A stretch of 64,000 nt of DNA, taken from NCBI RefSeq assembly GCF_016900355.1, contig NZ_JACJKA010000009.1, positions 41,304-105,303 of the forward strand, written 5' to 3'. Under the pieces are notes generated by a model, which was given only the letters and a program-made list of their open reading frames with translations, did not search any database and was not told the DNA's origin. A program made the translations under genes and the position numbers. Position 1 is the first letter of the stretch. Every line of letters begins with the position of its first letter. Positions 37,516-48,300 of this stretch are shown here, in pieces. This DNA comes from Bacteroides mediterraneensis (GTDB taxonomy: Bacteria; Bacteroidota; Bacteroidia; Bacteroidales; Bacteroidaceae).

Positions 37516-39021
37516 ATGGAACATTTAGATAAAAGCAAATCAGGAAACCCGATGGAAGGAGAAGCCAGAGGCAAGATGTCTATCGAGGAATTCCTGAAAA
37601 AAGATGAACAAAAGGACCTGCTCCGTTTCCTGACCGCAGGTTCAGTCGACGACGGAAAGTCCACCCTGATCGGACGCCTGCTGTTCGACAGTAAGAAATT
37701 GTATGAAGACCAGCTCGATGCCCTGGAACGCGATAGCAAGCGTATGGGTAACGCCGGCGAACACATCGACTATGCCCTGCTGCTCGACGGACTGAAAGCC
37801 GAACGTGAACAAGGTATCACCATCGACGTAGCTTACCGTTATTTCTCTACCAATAACCGTAAGTTCATCATCGCCGACACTCCGGGACACGAACAATATA
37901 CCCGCAACATGATTACCGGCGGTTCAACCGCCAACCTGGCCGTCATCCTGGTAGATGCCCGTACCGGCGTCATCACCCAGACCCGCCGTCATACCTATCT
38001 GGTATCCTTGTTGGGTATCAAGCACGTGGTACTGGCCGTCAACAAGATGGACCTGGTAGACTACTCGAAGGAAGTGTTCGACAAGATTGTAGCCGACTAC
38101 ATGGCCTTCATCACCCCGCTGGGTATCCCCGACGTGCAGTGCATCCCGCTGTCAGCCCTGGAAGGTGACAACGTGGTAGAAAAATCCGACCGTACCCCAT
38201 GGTACGAAGGACCGGCTCTGCTGGACTTCCTGGAAACCGTACACATCGGCAATGACCATAACCTGAAAGACTTCCGCTATCCGGTACAGTACGTACTTCG
38301 TCCGAACCTCGACTTCCGTGGTTTCTGCGGAAAGGTGGCTTCCGGCGTGGTACACAAAGGCGATGAAGTAGTAGCCCTTCCTTCCGGCAAGCGTTCACAC
38401 ATCAAGAGCATCGTAACCTACGACGGAGAACTCGACTATGCTTTCCCGCCGATGTCTGTCACCCTGACTCTGGAAGACGAAATCGACGTATCCCGTGGTG
38501 AAATGCTGGTACACCCCGACAACATGCCGATGATTGGACGTAACTTCGAAGCCATGCTGGTATGGATGGACGAAGAAAAGATGGACATGGAAAAATCCTT
38601 CTTCCTGAAACAGACCACCAACACCAGCCGTACCCGCATTGACAGCATCAAGTACAAGGTAGATATCAACACCATGGAACACCTGTCTGTGGAAAACGGA
38701 CGCCTGGCCAAGGAAGATGTGCCCATGCAGCTCAACCAGATTGCCCATGTGGTACTGACTTCTTCCAAGGAACTGTTCTTCGACCCTTATACCAAGAACA
38801 AAGCGACGGGTGCCTTCATCCTGATTGACCCGATTACCAACAACACCAGTGCCGTGGGAATGATCATCAACCAGGTGGCCGACAAAGACATGCACAACCA
38901 GATGGAACTGCCTGTCCTCAACCTGCCGAAACTGGGAATCGGTCCGGAACATTACGAAGCCATTGAACGTGCCGTAAAAGACCTGGAACGTCAGGGCATT
39001 GCCGTGGAAATCAAAAAATAA
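37516..39021 (+). CDS. cysN: Sulfate adenylyltransferase subunit 1 (CysN), GTPase
   Basis: The EF-Tu-like GTPase subunit that drives ATP sulfurylase. The 501-residue protein has G1 GSVDDGKST near residue 42, [12 protein letters not shown] and NKMD, followed by beta-barrel domains. There is no fused CysC domain, which fits the separate cysC upstream. The sulfotransferase gene follows 23 bp later. Confidence 0.96.
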   Translation: MEHLDKSKSGNPMEGEARGKMSIEEFLKKDEQKDLLRFLTAGSVDDGKSTLIGRLLFDSKKLYEDQLDALERDSKRMGNAGEHIDYALLLDGLKAEREQGITIDVAYRYFSTNNRKFIIADTPGHEQYTRNMITGGSTANLAVILVDARTGVITQTRRHTYLVSLLGIKHVVLAVNKMDLVDYSKEVFDKIVADYMAFITPLGIPDVQCIPLSALEGDNVVEKSDRTPWYEGPALLDFLETVHIGNDHNLKDFRYPVQYVLRPNLDFRGFCGKVASGVVHKGDEVVALPSGKRSHIKSIVTYDGELDYAFPPMSVTLTLEDEIDVSRGEMLVHPDNMPMIGRNFEAMLVWMDEEKMDMEKSFFLKQTTNTSRTRIDSIKYKVDINTMEHLSVENGRLAKEDVPMQLNQIAHVVLTSSKELFFDPYTKNKATGAFILIDPITNNTSAVGMIINQVADKDMHNQMELPVLNLPKLGIGPEHYEAIERAVKDLERQGIAVEIKK

Positions 39022-39044
39022 TCCATTAACCCTCAAAACAGATT

Positions 39045-40151
39045 ATGGGACTACTTGAATTTAATAAACTCCCCATCAATACCCTGGTAGGAGCCGACTG
39101 GAAGACCTTCAACCAGATTACTGCCGGACGTACCATCGACCCGGCGTACAAAGGCAAATACCGCCTGACCAAGGCCGTATGCCGTCTGTTGTCCACTCTG
39201 GTTCCCTTGCAGAACAAACGGTATGAAAAGTTGCTGGCCGACAAGCCCCTGGAACACGACCCTGTATTCATTCTCGGACACTGGCGCAGCGGAACCACCT
39301 TCATGCACAACGTGTTCTCCTGCGACAAGCATTTTGGCTACAACACCACCTATCAGACGGTGTTTCCGCACCTGATGATGTGGGGACAGCCCTTCTTCAA
39401 GAAGAACATGAGCTGGCTAATGCCGGACAAACGTCCGACCGATAACATGGAGCTGGCCGTCGACCTTCCACAGGAAGAAGAGTTTGCCCTGGCCAACATG
39501 ATGCCTTACACGTACTACAACTTCTGGTTCCTGCCGAAATACATGCAGGAATACGCCGACAAGTACCTGTTGTTTGATGACATCAGCGACGCCGAACTGA
39601 AAGTGTTTGAGGAAACCTTCACCAAACTGATCAAGATTTCCTTGTGGAACACCCACGGCACGCAGTTCCTTAGCAAGAACCCGCCGCACACCGGACGTGT
39701 GAAAGAACTGGTGAAGATGTTCCCGAACGCCAAGTTCATCTACCTGATGCGTAATCCATACACGGTATTTGAATCGACCCGCAGCTTCTTCACCAACACC
39801 ATCCAGCCGTTGAAATTGCAGGACATCAGCAACGAAGAACTGCAGGCCAATATCCTTTCTGTCTACGCCAAGCTGTACCACAAGTACGAAGCTGACAAGA
39901 AGTTCATTCCGGAAGGTAACTTGGTGGAAGTCCGTTTTGAGGATTACGAGAAGAACGCCTTCGATATGACGCAGGAGATTTACCAGAAGCTGCAAATCCC
40001 CGGCTTTGACGAAGCCCGTGCCGACATCGAAGCGTACGTCAACAAAAAGAAAGGGTACAAGAAAAACAAATACCAATACAAGCCCGAGACCGTTGAACTG
40101 GTTGAAAAGAACTGGTCATTCGCCTTGGAGCAGTGGGGGTATAAATTGTAA
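39045..40151 (+). CDS. PAPS-dependent sulfotransferase
   Basis: A 368-residue cytosolic sulfotransferase. The 5'-phosphosulfate loop GHWRSGTTF is at residues 77-85 and the 3'-phosphate motif YLMRNPYTVFES near 233. It is the last gene of the cysQ-permease-cysC-cysD-cysN cluster, which supplies its donor PAPS. B. thetaiotaomicron has a similarly placed sulfotransferase (BT_0416/BtSULT, from memory) reported to sulfonate cholesterol and other steroids; that this is its homologue is inference from family and layout. A related lipid or glycan acceptor is also possible. Confidence 0.9.
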   Translation: MGLLEFNKLPINTLVGADWKTFNQITAGRTIDPAYKGKYRLTKAVCRLLSTLVPLQNKRYEKLLADKPLEHDPVFILGHWRSGTTFMHNVFSCDKHFGYNTTYQTVFPHLMMWGQPFFKKNMSWLMPDKRPTDNMELAVDLPQEEEFALANMMPYTYYNFWFLPKYMQEYADKYLLFDDISDAELKVFEETFTKLIKISLWNTHGTQFLSKNPPHTGRVKELVKMFPNAKFIYLMRNPYTVFESTRSFFTNTIQPLKLQDISNEELQANILSVYAKLYHKYEADKKFIPEGNLVEVRFEDYEKNAFDMTQEIYQKLQIPGFDEARADIEAYVNKKKGYKKNKYQYKPETVELVEKNWSFALEQWGYKL

Positions 40152-40170
40152 ACTTATCAAACTATACTAC

Positions 40171-40204
40171 AAAAAAATGCGGGACGCTCACATCCCGCAT
40201 TTTT
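40171..40204. terminator. Bidirectional terminator after the sulfation cluster
   Basis: A perfect stem of 12 or more bp, AAAAATGCGGGA/TCCCGCATTTTT, sits between the convergent sulfotransferase and fucosidase genes, with A/T tracts on both sides. Confidence 0.85.
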
Positions 40205-40231
40205 CATTTCAAACCCTACAGACGGCTTTCC

Positions 40232-41992
40232 TCATTCACATACAATTCTAAACCCTACAGCCGTCTTCAAAGAAGCAGATTTTGGATACACAATACGCAA
40301 TCCGTCTGCCTCCTGTTTCCACTCTAATTTATTACCTTCTACACCCAACAATTCTACTGAAGTCACCTTCTTCTTTTCCACTGTGGAGTTCGTACCCAAA
40401 GACACAATCTTCAAGGTTTCCCCCGGATTCGGCACCGTCATGCACCAGGCATACAAAGCTTTATCTTTTCCTACCGTAAAACGGAAGTCCGTAGAATAGA
40501 AGATATGATTAGCCTGACTGCCTCCGATGAATCCACCCGGCAACACATTCAGCTTGCCGTCCTTACCTTCACCCAATACACGCCAGGCTGAACTGCCGTA
40601 AATGCCTTGTCCGTTCACCCGCATCCATTGGCCGACCTCTTTCAACATCTTCACGCAACCTTCATCCAATGAACCATCGGGACGCAGCGGAATAGAAACA
40701 CCCACCGAACCATCACGCGCCACAATCTCCAGCAGATAACGTATCATCGCATCTGAACTGTATACGAAATTCGGGCCATAGAACCAGTCGCCTACCGGGG
40801 TTTCTGCAATCCAAGCTTGGTCGGTCTTGATATTCTCAGGAATTCCCGATTCACACGTATTCACCGTACCGTTCGTCTGCTTGCGGAACTTCACAATGCT
40901 GAACACATCCACCTTTCCACGACGGGCCAGTGTCTTGTTATAGAAATCCGCAATCACCCGCTGCATGGCATCACACTTATATCCAGTACCCGTACCGGAA
41001 CCGCTGAAAGGCTGCTGGTCCGTACCATCCGTATAAATGAAATCCGGGTTATATTTATCCACGGCATCCATCATGCGCAAGGCCCACCATTTCGCATACC
41101 ATTCCGCATATGCCAGATGCCCGCTAAAAATGCCTGCCTTGGGAGGTGACCAAGGTGAGTTGGCTGCCTCAGCCACTGTTTCGTATTCCCTCAGATTAAT
41201 GCCGTAAAGGTATCTGGGGTCCAGTCCTTCCCACCATTTTCCTTTTCCATCGGCTAATGTCAGGTGTCCGTCATACGGTACTCCCTTCTTGTCGCCCTTC
41301 GTGTCACACTGAAAAGCCGTCTGCCACCACCACCAGGAGTATTCATGATGGAAAGTAAGTCCGAAACGAATACCCGCTTCTCTTGCCGCTTTCTCCCACT
41401 CGCCAATCAAATCCCGTTTCGGTCCCAGGCGGGTAGCATTCCAAGCCTGATACTTGGAGTTCCATAAGTCGAACTGATCATGGTGTACCCCCTGAATAAT
41501 CAGAAACCGTGCGCCGGCCTCCTTGTAAATATCCACTAATTCTTTGGGATTGAACTTCTTCGGATTCCAGTCGCGCAACACCTCCTTGTAGCCCACTTCC
41601 GAAGGATGTCCGTAATTCTTCAGGTGATTCTCGTAAGCCGGGGTCCCTTCCACATACATTTTACGGGCATACCAGTCGCCGCTCTCTCCAGCCGACTGAG
41701 GCCCGAAATGAATCCATATCCCGAACTTGGAATCCCGCAACCATTCGGGCGTACCCGGATAATTGGACTCTATCGATGCCCACGTGGGCTTATACGGTCC
41801 GGCAGTAATTGGTAAATCCAGTTTCACTTCCTCAAAAGTCAGGCTGTCCCCCATCGGAACAGAATTTTCCGGCAGCGGTTTATGCACTGACGGCATAGGT
41901 TCCAGTTGATAATTCACCCCACTAATCTGCTGAGAAAAAGCCGTTGCACAGGCTCCCAGCCACAAGCAACCTAACATTACAAATTGATTCAT
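40232..41992 (-). CDS. Alpha-L-fucosidase, GH29
   Basis: A 586-residue exported glycosidase. After a signal peptide (SQQISG) comes the GH29 domain: WLRDSKFGIWIHFGP, LIIQGVHHDQFDLW, GLTFHHEYSWWWW and FIYTDGTD with the likely nucleophile Asp. The C-terminal ~120 residues look like a beta-sandwich. GH29 removes alpha-1,3/1,4 (sometimes 1,2) fucose from host glycans. A terminator separates it from the GH27 gene upstream, so it may be transcribed on its own. Confidence 0.9.
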   Translation of the reverse strand: MNQFVMLGCLWLGACATAFSQQISGVNYQLEPMPSVHKPLPENSVPMGDSLTFEEVKLDLPITAGPYKPTWASIESNYPGTPEWLRDSKFGIWIHFGPQSAGESGDWYARKMYVEGTPAYENHLKNYGHPSEVGYKEVLRDWNPKKFNPKELVDIYKEAGARFLIIQGVHHDQFDLWNSKYQAWNATRLGPKRDLIGEWEKAAREAGIRFGLTFHHEYSWWWWQTAFQCDTKGDKKGVPYDGHLTLADGKGKWWEGLDPRYLYGINLREYETVAEAANSPWSPPKAGIFSGHLAYAEWYAKWWALRMMDAVDKYNPDFIYTDGTDQQPFSGSGTGTGYKCDAMQRVIADFYNKTLARRGKVDVFSIVKFRKQTNGTVNTCESGIPENIKTDQAWIAETPVGDWFYGPNFVYSSDAMIRYLLEIVARDGSVGVSIPLRPDGSLDEGCVKMLKEVGQWMRVNGQGIYGSSAWRVLGEGKDGKLNVLPGGFIGGSQANHIFYSTDFRFTVGKDKALYAWCMTVPNPGETLKIVSLGTNSTVEKKKVTSVELLGVEGNKLEWKQEADGLRIVYPKSASLKTAVGFRIVCE

Positions 41993-42135
41993 GCCTATTT
42001 TTCGTTTTCTAAGAATTTACGATTTGCTTTTTTACGGATAATCCCGTTATTCGATTTACAAAAACAAATGTAGATAGAAAACCTTGAACCAAGATAGGAT
42101 GAAAATGTGGAATTATAGGAGGAAATCGATACAAT

Positions 42136-42173
42136 ATAAAAAATGGTCCTGATGCATACACACCAGAACCATT
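42136..42173 (-). terminator. Terminator at the end of the susCD-GH27 transcript
   Basis: Stem AATGGTCCTG/CAGAACCATT (42142-42151 with 42164-42173, one mismatch), followed on the minus strand by TTTTTTATATT. Confidence 0.7.
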
Positions 42174-42198
42174 CTTTCTTTCAAATTACGTCAACCCA

Positions 42199-43572
42199 TC
42201 ATTGAGTTATTTTACACAAGATAGAAGCATGAGGCTTCAGTCTCTGCTCTACTTTACCTGAAGCTTTACCCATACTCTGTCCTGTCCAAAGATTGGTGAG
42301 TTCCACAGTACCCTCTATTCCTAAATCCTTTAAATCCACGCTAACAGGAATTTCTTTGTTATTGGAAGTATTAAACAATGCCAGATAGATTGCCCCCGTC
42401 TGTGGATGACGAGAAGTAATAGCCACTTTATCTGCCTTCCGATACAACATACGCGTATCCACAGACTCCTTGTGCATCTTCAGTACCTCTTCATTTGTCA
42501 ATAGAGATAACGTAAAATCATCGCAACTGGGTAAATCACCTCCAAACATCAACGGAGAACGGAAAATAGTAAACAATGTCATCAAAGTGTACTGCTCATC
42601 TTTGGTGAGACGAGTCATTCGGTCCTCTCCTCTCTCTCCACGAATAGAGATACGTCCCAAAGGAATCATATCACAATCAGGCCAAGTGCCCGGAGCAATA
42701 TAAGGATACCATTTCTGACACACAGAAAGCAAATGATCTATATCTCCCCACACATCCCATACATCGTTCACCATACGCCACATGTTTGCATGGCTACGCA
42801 CATGTTCCACTTCCTCTATAGGCGTTTCTCCAGGGGAAGTGCTGAAAACAATAGGTCGCCCGCAATGATCAATCGCATAGCGTATCATATCGATTTCATC
42901 CTTGTGATAATATGGAGCTGACAAGTCATCCACTTTAATGAAGTCTACTCCCCAATCCGCATACATATTAATGATGGAATTATAATATTCCTGTGCTCCC
43001 GACTTGGACGTATCCACCGTATAATTGTCTGACAACCATTTACACAAATTTTCTTTAGAATAAATCTGGTCGGCAGTAATGCCATCCGTTCCCTTTACCG
43101 GCATTTTACGGGCTACGGCTTCTTTCGGAATTCCACGCATGATATGTATTCCAAATTTCAAACCTTTCTGATGTACATAGTCAGCCAACTCCTTAAAACC
43201 TTTACCATCTTTTGACGAAGGGAAACGGTTTACGGCAGGTTGATAACGTCCATACTCATCCAAAACATAACGTGGGTCAGTCTGATTATATCCTCCAGCC
43301 TTATCATTTTCTACAAACCAGCGAATATCGACAACCACATATTCCCAGCCGTATTTTAAAAGATGTTCAGCCATGTAATCTGCATTTGCCTTCACCTCAT
43401 GTTCTTCTACAGTAGGGCCGTAACAATCCCAGCTATTCCATCCCATAGGAGGAGTCTGAGCCCATTCTTTAAACTCATTTTCGGCAAAGACTTTTCGTTC
43501 TGGCTCTTTCTTCTCTGTACAAGCACACAGAAGAGTCAAGGCAAGCAAGCCCAATGCTAATTTCTTTCTCAT
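42199..43572 (-). CDS. Alpha-galactosidase-like lipoprotein, GH27
   Basis: A 457-residue lipoprotein with lipobox LLCAC (Cys18), so anchored at an envelope face. The GH27 domain is clear: TPPMGWNSWDCYGP near the start, KFGIHIMRG, DFIKVDDLS with the nucleophile Asp, WRMVNDVWD with the acid/base Asp, and FRSPLMFGGDLP. It may be an alpha-galactosidase or a beta-L-arabinopyranosidase. I start it at 43572 (MRKKLALG); the longer frame adds no signal. It is 28 bp after susD in the locus. Confidence 0.9.
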   Translation of the reverse strand: MRKKLALGLLALTLLCACTEKKEPERKVFAENEFKEWAQTPPMGWNSWDCYGPTVEEHEVKANADYMAEHLLKYGWEYVVVDIRWFVENDKAGGYNQTDPRYVLDEYGRYQPAVNRFPSSKDGKGFKELADYVHQKGLKFGIHIMRGIPKEAVARKMPVKGTDGITADQIYSKENLCKWLSDNYTVDTSKSGAQEYYNSIINMYADWGVDFIKVDDLSAPYYHKDEIDMIRYAIDHCGRPIVFSTSPGETPIEEVEHVRSHANMWRMVNDVWDVWGDIDHLLSVCQKWYPYIAPGTWPDCDMIPLGRISIRGERGEDRMTRLTKDEQYTLMTLFTIFRSPLMFGGDLPSCDDFTLSLLTNEEVLKMHKESVDTRMLYRKADKVAITSRHPQTGAIYLALFNTSNNKEIPVSVDLKDLGIEGTVELTNLWTGQSMGKASGKVEQRLKPHASILCKITQ

Positions 43573-43600
43573 ATCCAATAAGTTTACAAGTTGTCTACTT

Positions 43601-45373
43601 TTAATCTGTATAATAAGGATTCTGTACCAAATTCGGATTTTTGTCACGTTCCGATTTCATGATAGGCAGCCAATACATCTTGTCATCCCAAATACGATCG
43701 CCTCCCACATCACTCCGTAAAGCAGATACTTCATACGTTTTATGTCCATCCGGATATTTCTTTACTGTAATGGCATGCATGGTTCTTCCTAAATACTTAT
43801 CGGCTTCCATCCAGCGGCGTACATCGAAATAACGGTGCTCTTCAAATACCAACTCTATACGGCGTTCATGCTTGATGTCTTCCAGAAGTTGGGACCCCGT
43901 AGAAGTAATGTCCGGCATACCTGCTCGATTACGTACTTCATTGACTGCATCACGTGCACCCTCTTCATCACCTATATGATATAACGCCTCAGCCTTATTC
44001 AGGTACAGTTCAGCCATTCTAATCCAGATCCAATTTTTAGCTTTAAAATTGTATGAATTACCTACATAATCTTCATCCAAGAATTTCTTCAGATTATATC
44101 CTGTAGGAGAAGTATTCCAATTATCCACACCATATTTCGTATCTCGTCCTCCTCCAATTTCATTTCCAGATGCGTCTACATCGAAATACGTTTCCAACGT
44201 ACGTTCTTTCCAAGAAGCTCCATCATACAAGATACTAGCATAAAAACGTGGGTCTCTATTCTCATAAGGACTGGCTGCCTCTTCCGGATTATTCCAGTTA
44301 AAACGAGAAGCCACCCCATTTTTTACAATCTCATAATCATCTACTAATTCTTGCAAAGGACAGTTTCCTCCCCATCCGTTCCAACCGTTCGGAAAATTCC
44401 ATTGTTCCAACGAGGAGAGTCCTTCGCCCAAATTACTGGCTGTTCCCATTCGGGCAAAAATAACCTCCGTATTGGCAGATGTATTATCCAAGAATATATT
44501 CTGATAATTGGCAGACAAATCTTCCGTTGCTGTAGAAGAAGTTCTCAATAATCCATAGCCATTGTTTAAAGCCTCTGTCAGGGCCTCTTCAGCCGCAGTG
44601 GCAGCTTTCTCCCAACGCTGAGGATCGGGGGTCGTATACCCTACCTCCGGCATCTGTACATTCACGTTCATCAAATCACTCGCTGCATACAACAAGATAC
44701 GAGATTTCAAGGCTTTTGCTGCCACACTTGTGGCACGGCCATAATCATCACCTGAATAACTGGCCGGCAATTCCTTCACAGCCTGGTCAAGTTCGCTGAC
44801 CATAAAATCCACACAATCCTTATAGGAAGCACGAACCTGCTGTTTGATTTTATCCAAATCATCAATCGTAAAACTTTCTGTAATCAAGGGAACTCCTCCC
44901 CAGCGGGTTATCAGGTCATTATATTCAAAAACACGCAGAAAACGAACTTCTCCTTTCAAACGAGTTTTCAAATCCTCATCTGTAAAGGGAACTTCATCTA
45001 TCCGTTCAAAGAAAATATTACAATTAGCAATATTATTCCATTTGGTGCTCCAGGAACGATTGTCCCATCCATACCAGCCTCCATTCATTCGGCCCAAGTC
45101 ACTTGGATTGACACGTGCAAAATTATGTACTTCGCAACCACGCAACCAAGTCAGCTCAGTTTCATCCACTATAGAACTTTGCATAGATTCTGTCCACCCA
45201 TGCCCCACTTGATTATAGCGCGAATTCACAAATGCCTGCACCAACGCAGGATCCTTCCATAACTGGTCTTCTCCAATCTCTGTCAAAGGGGCTTTATCCA
45301 GAATATCAGAACATGAAGAAAATACTGGAACACTTAATAGCCCCATCAATATATATTTTACATACCTTTTCAT
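43601..45373 (-). CDS. SusD/RagB-family nutrient-binding lipoprotein
   Basis: A 590-residue surface lipoprotein (Cys21 after VFSS) with the SusD TPR scaffold: FVNSRYNQVGHG, RFLRVFEYNDLITRWGGVPL, AKALKSRILLYAASDL and ERRIELVFEEHRYFDVRRW. It forms the lid over its SusC partner, whose gene is 11 bp upstream, and helps capture the glycan. Confidence 0.95.
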   Translation of the reverse strand: MKRYVKYILMGLLSVPVFSSCSDILDKAPLTEIGEDQLWKDPALVQAFVNSRYNQVGHGWTESMQSSIVDETELTWLRGCEVHNFARVNPSDLGRMNGGWYGWDNRSWSTKWNNIANCNIFFERIDEVPFTDEDLKTRLKGEVRFLRVFEYNDLITRWGGVPLITESFTIDDLDKIKQQVRASYKDCVDFMVSELDQAVKELPASYSGDDYGRATSVAAKALKSRILLYAASDLMNVNVQMPEVGYTTPDPQRWEKAATAAEEALTEALNNGYGLLRTSSTATEDLSANYQNIFLDNTSANTEVIFARMGTASNLGEGLSSLEQWNFPNGWNGWGGNCPLQELVDDYEIVKNGVASRFNWNNPEEAASPYENRDPRFYASILYDGASWKERTLETYFDVDASGNEIGGGRDTKYGVDNWNTSPTGYNLKKFLDEDYVGNSYNFKAKNWIWIRMAELYLNKAEALYHIGDEEGARDAVNEVRNRAGMPDITSTGSQLLEDIKHERRIELVFEEHRYFDVRRWMEADKYLGRTMHAITVKKYPDGHKTYEVSALRSDVGGDRIWDDKMYWLPIMKSERDKNPNLVQNPYYTD

Positions 45374-45384
45374 ACAGCACTCAT

Positions 45385-48300
45385 TTAAAATGTGACATTA
45401 ATACCAAAATTATAGACCTTAGACTGAGGAGTATTCCAAGCAGCCCATCCTTGACTATTCTCTTGTGTTTCCGGATCGATGTTACGAATACCCGTTATCG
45501 TAAACAAGTTATATCCGCTCAAAGAAAGACGAACAGCAGATATAGGAGTATTCTTCAACCAGCTTTTAGGCAGATCATAAGCAAGTTCTATACTCTTCAA
45601 ACGCAAATAAGAAGCATTATTCAACCAGAATGTGTTTCTATAGTTTCCTCCTCCTGTCACGGTTGCATCTCGATTGTAGGTACGAGGATATTCTGCATTG
45701 ATATTATCCTCAGTCCAACGATTCTCATAGAAATCCTTCGTAAAGTTTCCAATGGTTCCAGCTTCCATAAACGTATATTGCCAAACCTGTGCTGCGCCCT
45801 GGAACAACATGCTCAAGCTCCAGTTCCGATAATTTACGCCCAAGTTAACCCCATACATAATACGAGGTATCGCAGGCTTGTCTTGACGAACTTTATCATT
45901 ACCATCTATGACTTTATCGCCATTGATATCCTTGAATCTCACATCTCCTACTCTGGCTTCTGCCAAATGAGGATAAGAATCCAGTTCTTCCTGTGTACGG
46001 AAAATTCCATCCGCTTCATACATCAAATACATATCTCCATCGGTACCAATAGAAAGACCGGTTCTTTTCTGCCAAGGTAAAGTACTTTCAGGTTCATCTA
46101 TGAAATCGATTGTACTATGATTATAGGTAAAGTTTCCACTTGCCATGATTGTCCAATCCTTATTCAACTGCTTGCTAAATCCTAAAGTCAATTCTGTACC
46201 TATATTTGAACAAACGCCAATATTTTCATCTGGCAAAGTCAAACCCGCATATTCAGGAATAGCTGCATTACGAGTGGCCAGAATATTATTTCGTTTTGTC
46301 TTAAAGAAATCGGCTTCAAAATTAAAATACTTCAGAAATCTTGTTTCAATACCTACATTATAAGTATTCGCAACCTCCCAAGTTATATTAGGATTGGCTG
46401 TTCTCAACAACCAAAGTCCACTTTCAATACCACCACCTAAAATAGCTGGATTATCAAATGTATAAGCTGTCAAATACTGAAAAGCATCCACCTTGTCATT
46501 ACCCATCTGTCCCCAAGAAGCACGCACCTTCAAGTAATCCATCCAAGAAACATTCTCTTTCCAGAATTTTTCTTCAGAAACTCTCCAACCGACTGAAACG
46601 CCCGGGAAGAAGCCAAATCGTTTTCCGGCTGGGAAATTTTCTGATCCGTCATATCTCCAGTTAAACTGGAACAGATATTTCCCTTCATAATCATAGTCCA
46701 AACGACCGAAATAATTCATTCGAGCTGTTTCTGATGCTTTTCCGTCGTTAGTGGCACTGTTTATATCTCCCGCAAAAATTTCATCAATTGCCGTAGAAAT
46801 GAAATCCTGACGTCTGGCCTGCATATAATCGTAACGACTCTGGTACTGTTCATACGCCACAAACACATTCAGATTATGAACGTCATTAAATGTACGCTTA
46901 TAGTTCAAACGAGCATTCATTGTCACTCCCAAAGTTTGGTTCATATTCTGGTCCAGAATATTGGAACCTTGTTCTTTAGCAATGTACTCATCTCCACTTT
47001 GTTCATACATATAATATTTTTTCTCGAACTTCTTATAGAACACATCGGCACGGTCCACATACAAACCAGCATCAATAGACAGTCCTTCTGTAATCCAGGG
47101 CAAGTCCCAATGTAAAGTCAAGTCTGCATTTAAATACGATTGTCTGTCACGCTGATAGCCTGTTGTCCCGTCCAGTCCTGTGGCTGGAGAAAAATTATCT
47201 TGTTTAGAAGACACATTTCCGTAATTTGTACCCGGGAACCAGATATTTACCATCGGATTATACTTAATCAAATAACGCCAAATGTCTTCAGAGCCTGTGA
47301 TAGGAGAATTTCGGTCTTCTTGACGAAATGCCACATTCAATCCTATCTTCACATCCTTGTGAGGAGTAAAGTCTATGTTCGTACGGAAATTATACTGGCT
47401 ATAGTTACTTGCACTGTTTTTGTAATAGTTATCCTGATACTTATATCCTAAAGAAGCATAAAAACTGACATATTTCCCTCCTGCGGAAGCCGAAATGTTA
47501 TGCTGCGTCTGTACAGCCTGTTTCAACAGAATATCGAAAGCATTCACATTGGGATAATTGACCGGATCACTTCCATCCTTAAATTTCTGGATAGCCTCAT
47601 CAGAATAAGTTCCTGGCGTAATTTCATTAATCAATTCAGCATACTGCCACGAATCGCACATGTCTGGTAATATGGTGGGAGAACTAATACCTACATTTCC
47701 ATTATAACTTACCGTGAATTTTTCAGACTTTGCCCGTTTCGTGGTAACCAAAATAACTCCATTTGCCGCACGAGAACCATAAATTGCTGCAGACGCATCC
47801 TTCAAGATAGTAATGCTTTCGATGTCATTAGGATCTAGGCGTCCCAAACTTCCGGCACGGTCTGCCACTCCATCTACAACAATCAATGGAGAAGAATCTC
47901 CCGTAGTACTTGCTCCACGAATCAGCAAACCTGCATCATCATATCCAGGCTCTCCACTCCGGTTATAAGAAATCAATCCAGGCAAACGCCCTGCCAAAGT
48001 ATTCGTGATATTGGTCGTAGGAACTTTTGACAAATCACTACCTTTGGTACTTGCCATTGCTCCTGTGACGGAGACTTTCTTCTGAGTACCATAACCTACA
48101 ACTACCACCTCATCCAAAATCTCAGCATCCTCTTTCAGTGTCACCGCCAAAAGCTTTCCAGGCTGAGCCTTCAGTTTTTGCGTCTGATAGCCAATATAAG
48201 AAATATCCAGTTCTGCACCATCTGCTACTTCCAGCACAAAATTACCGTCAAAATCCGTAATTGTACCATTCGTGGTACCTCCTTCCATCACAGTAGCTCC

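Noticed and set aside
39045..40151. Naming the sulfotransferase as a proven cholesterol sulfotransferase
   Set aside because: Only the fold motifs and gene neighbourhood are visible; the acceptor cannot be read from sequence.
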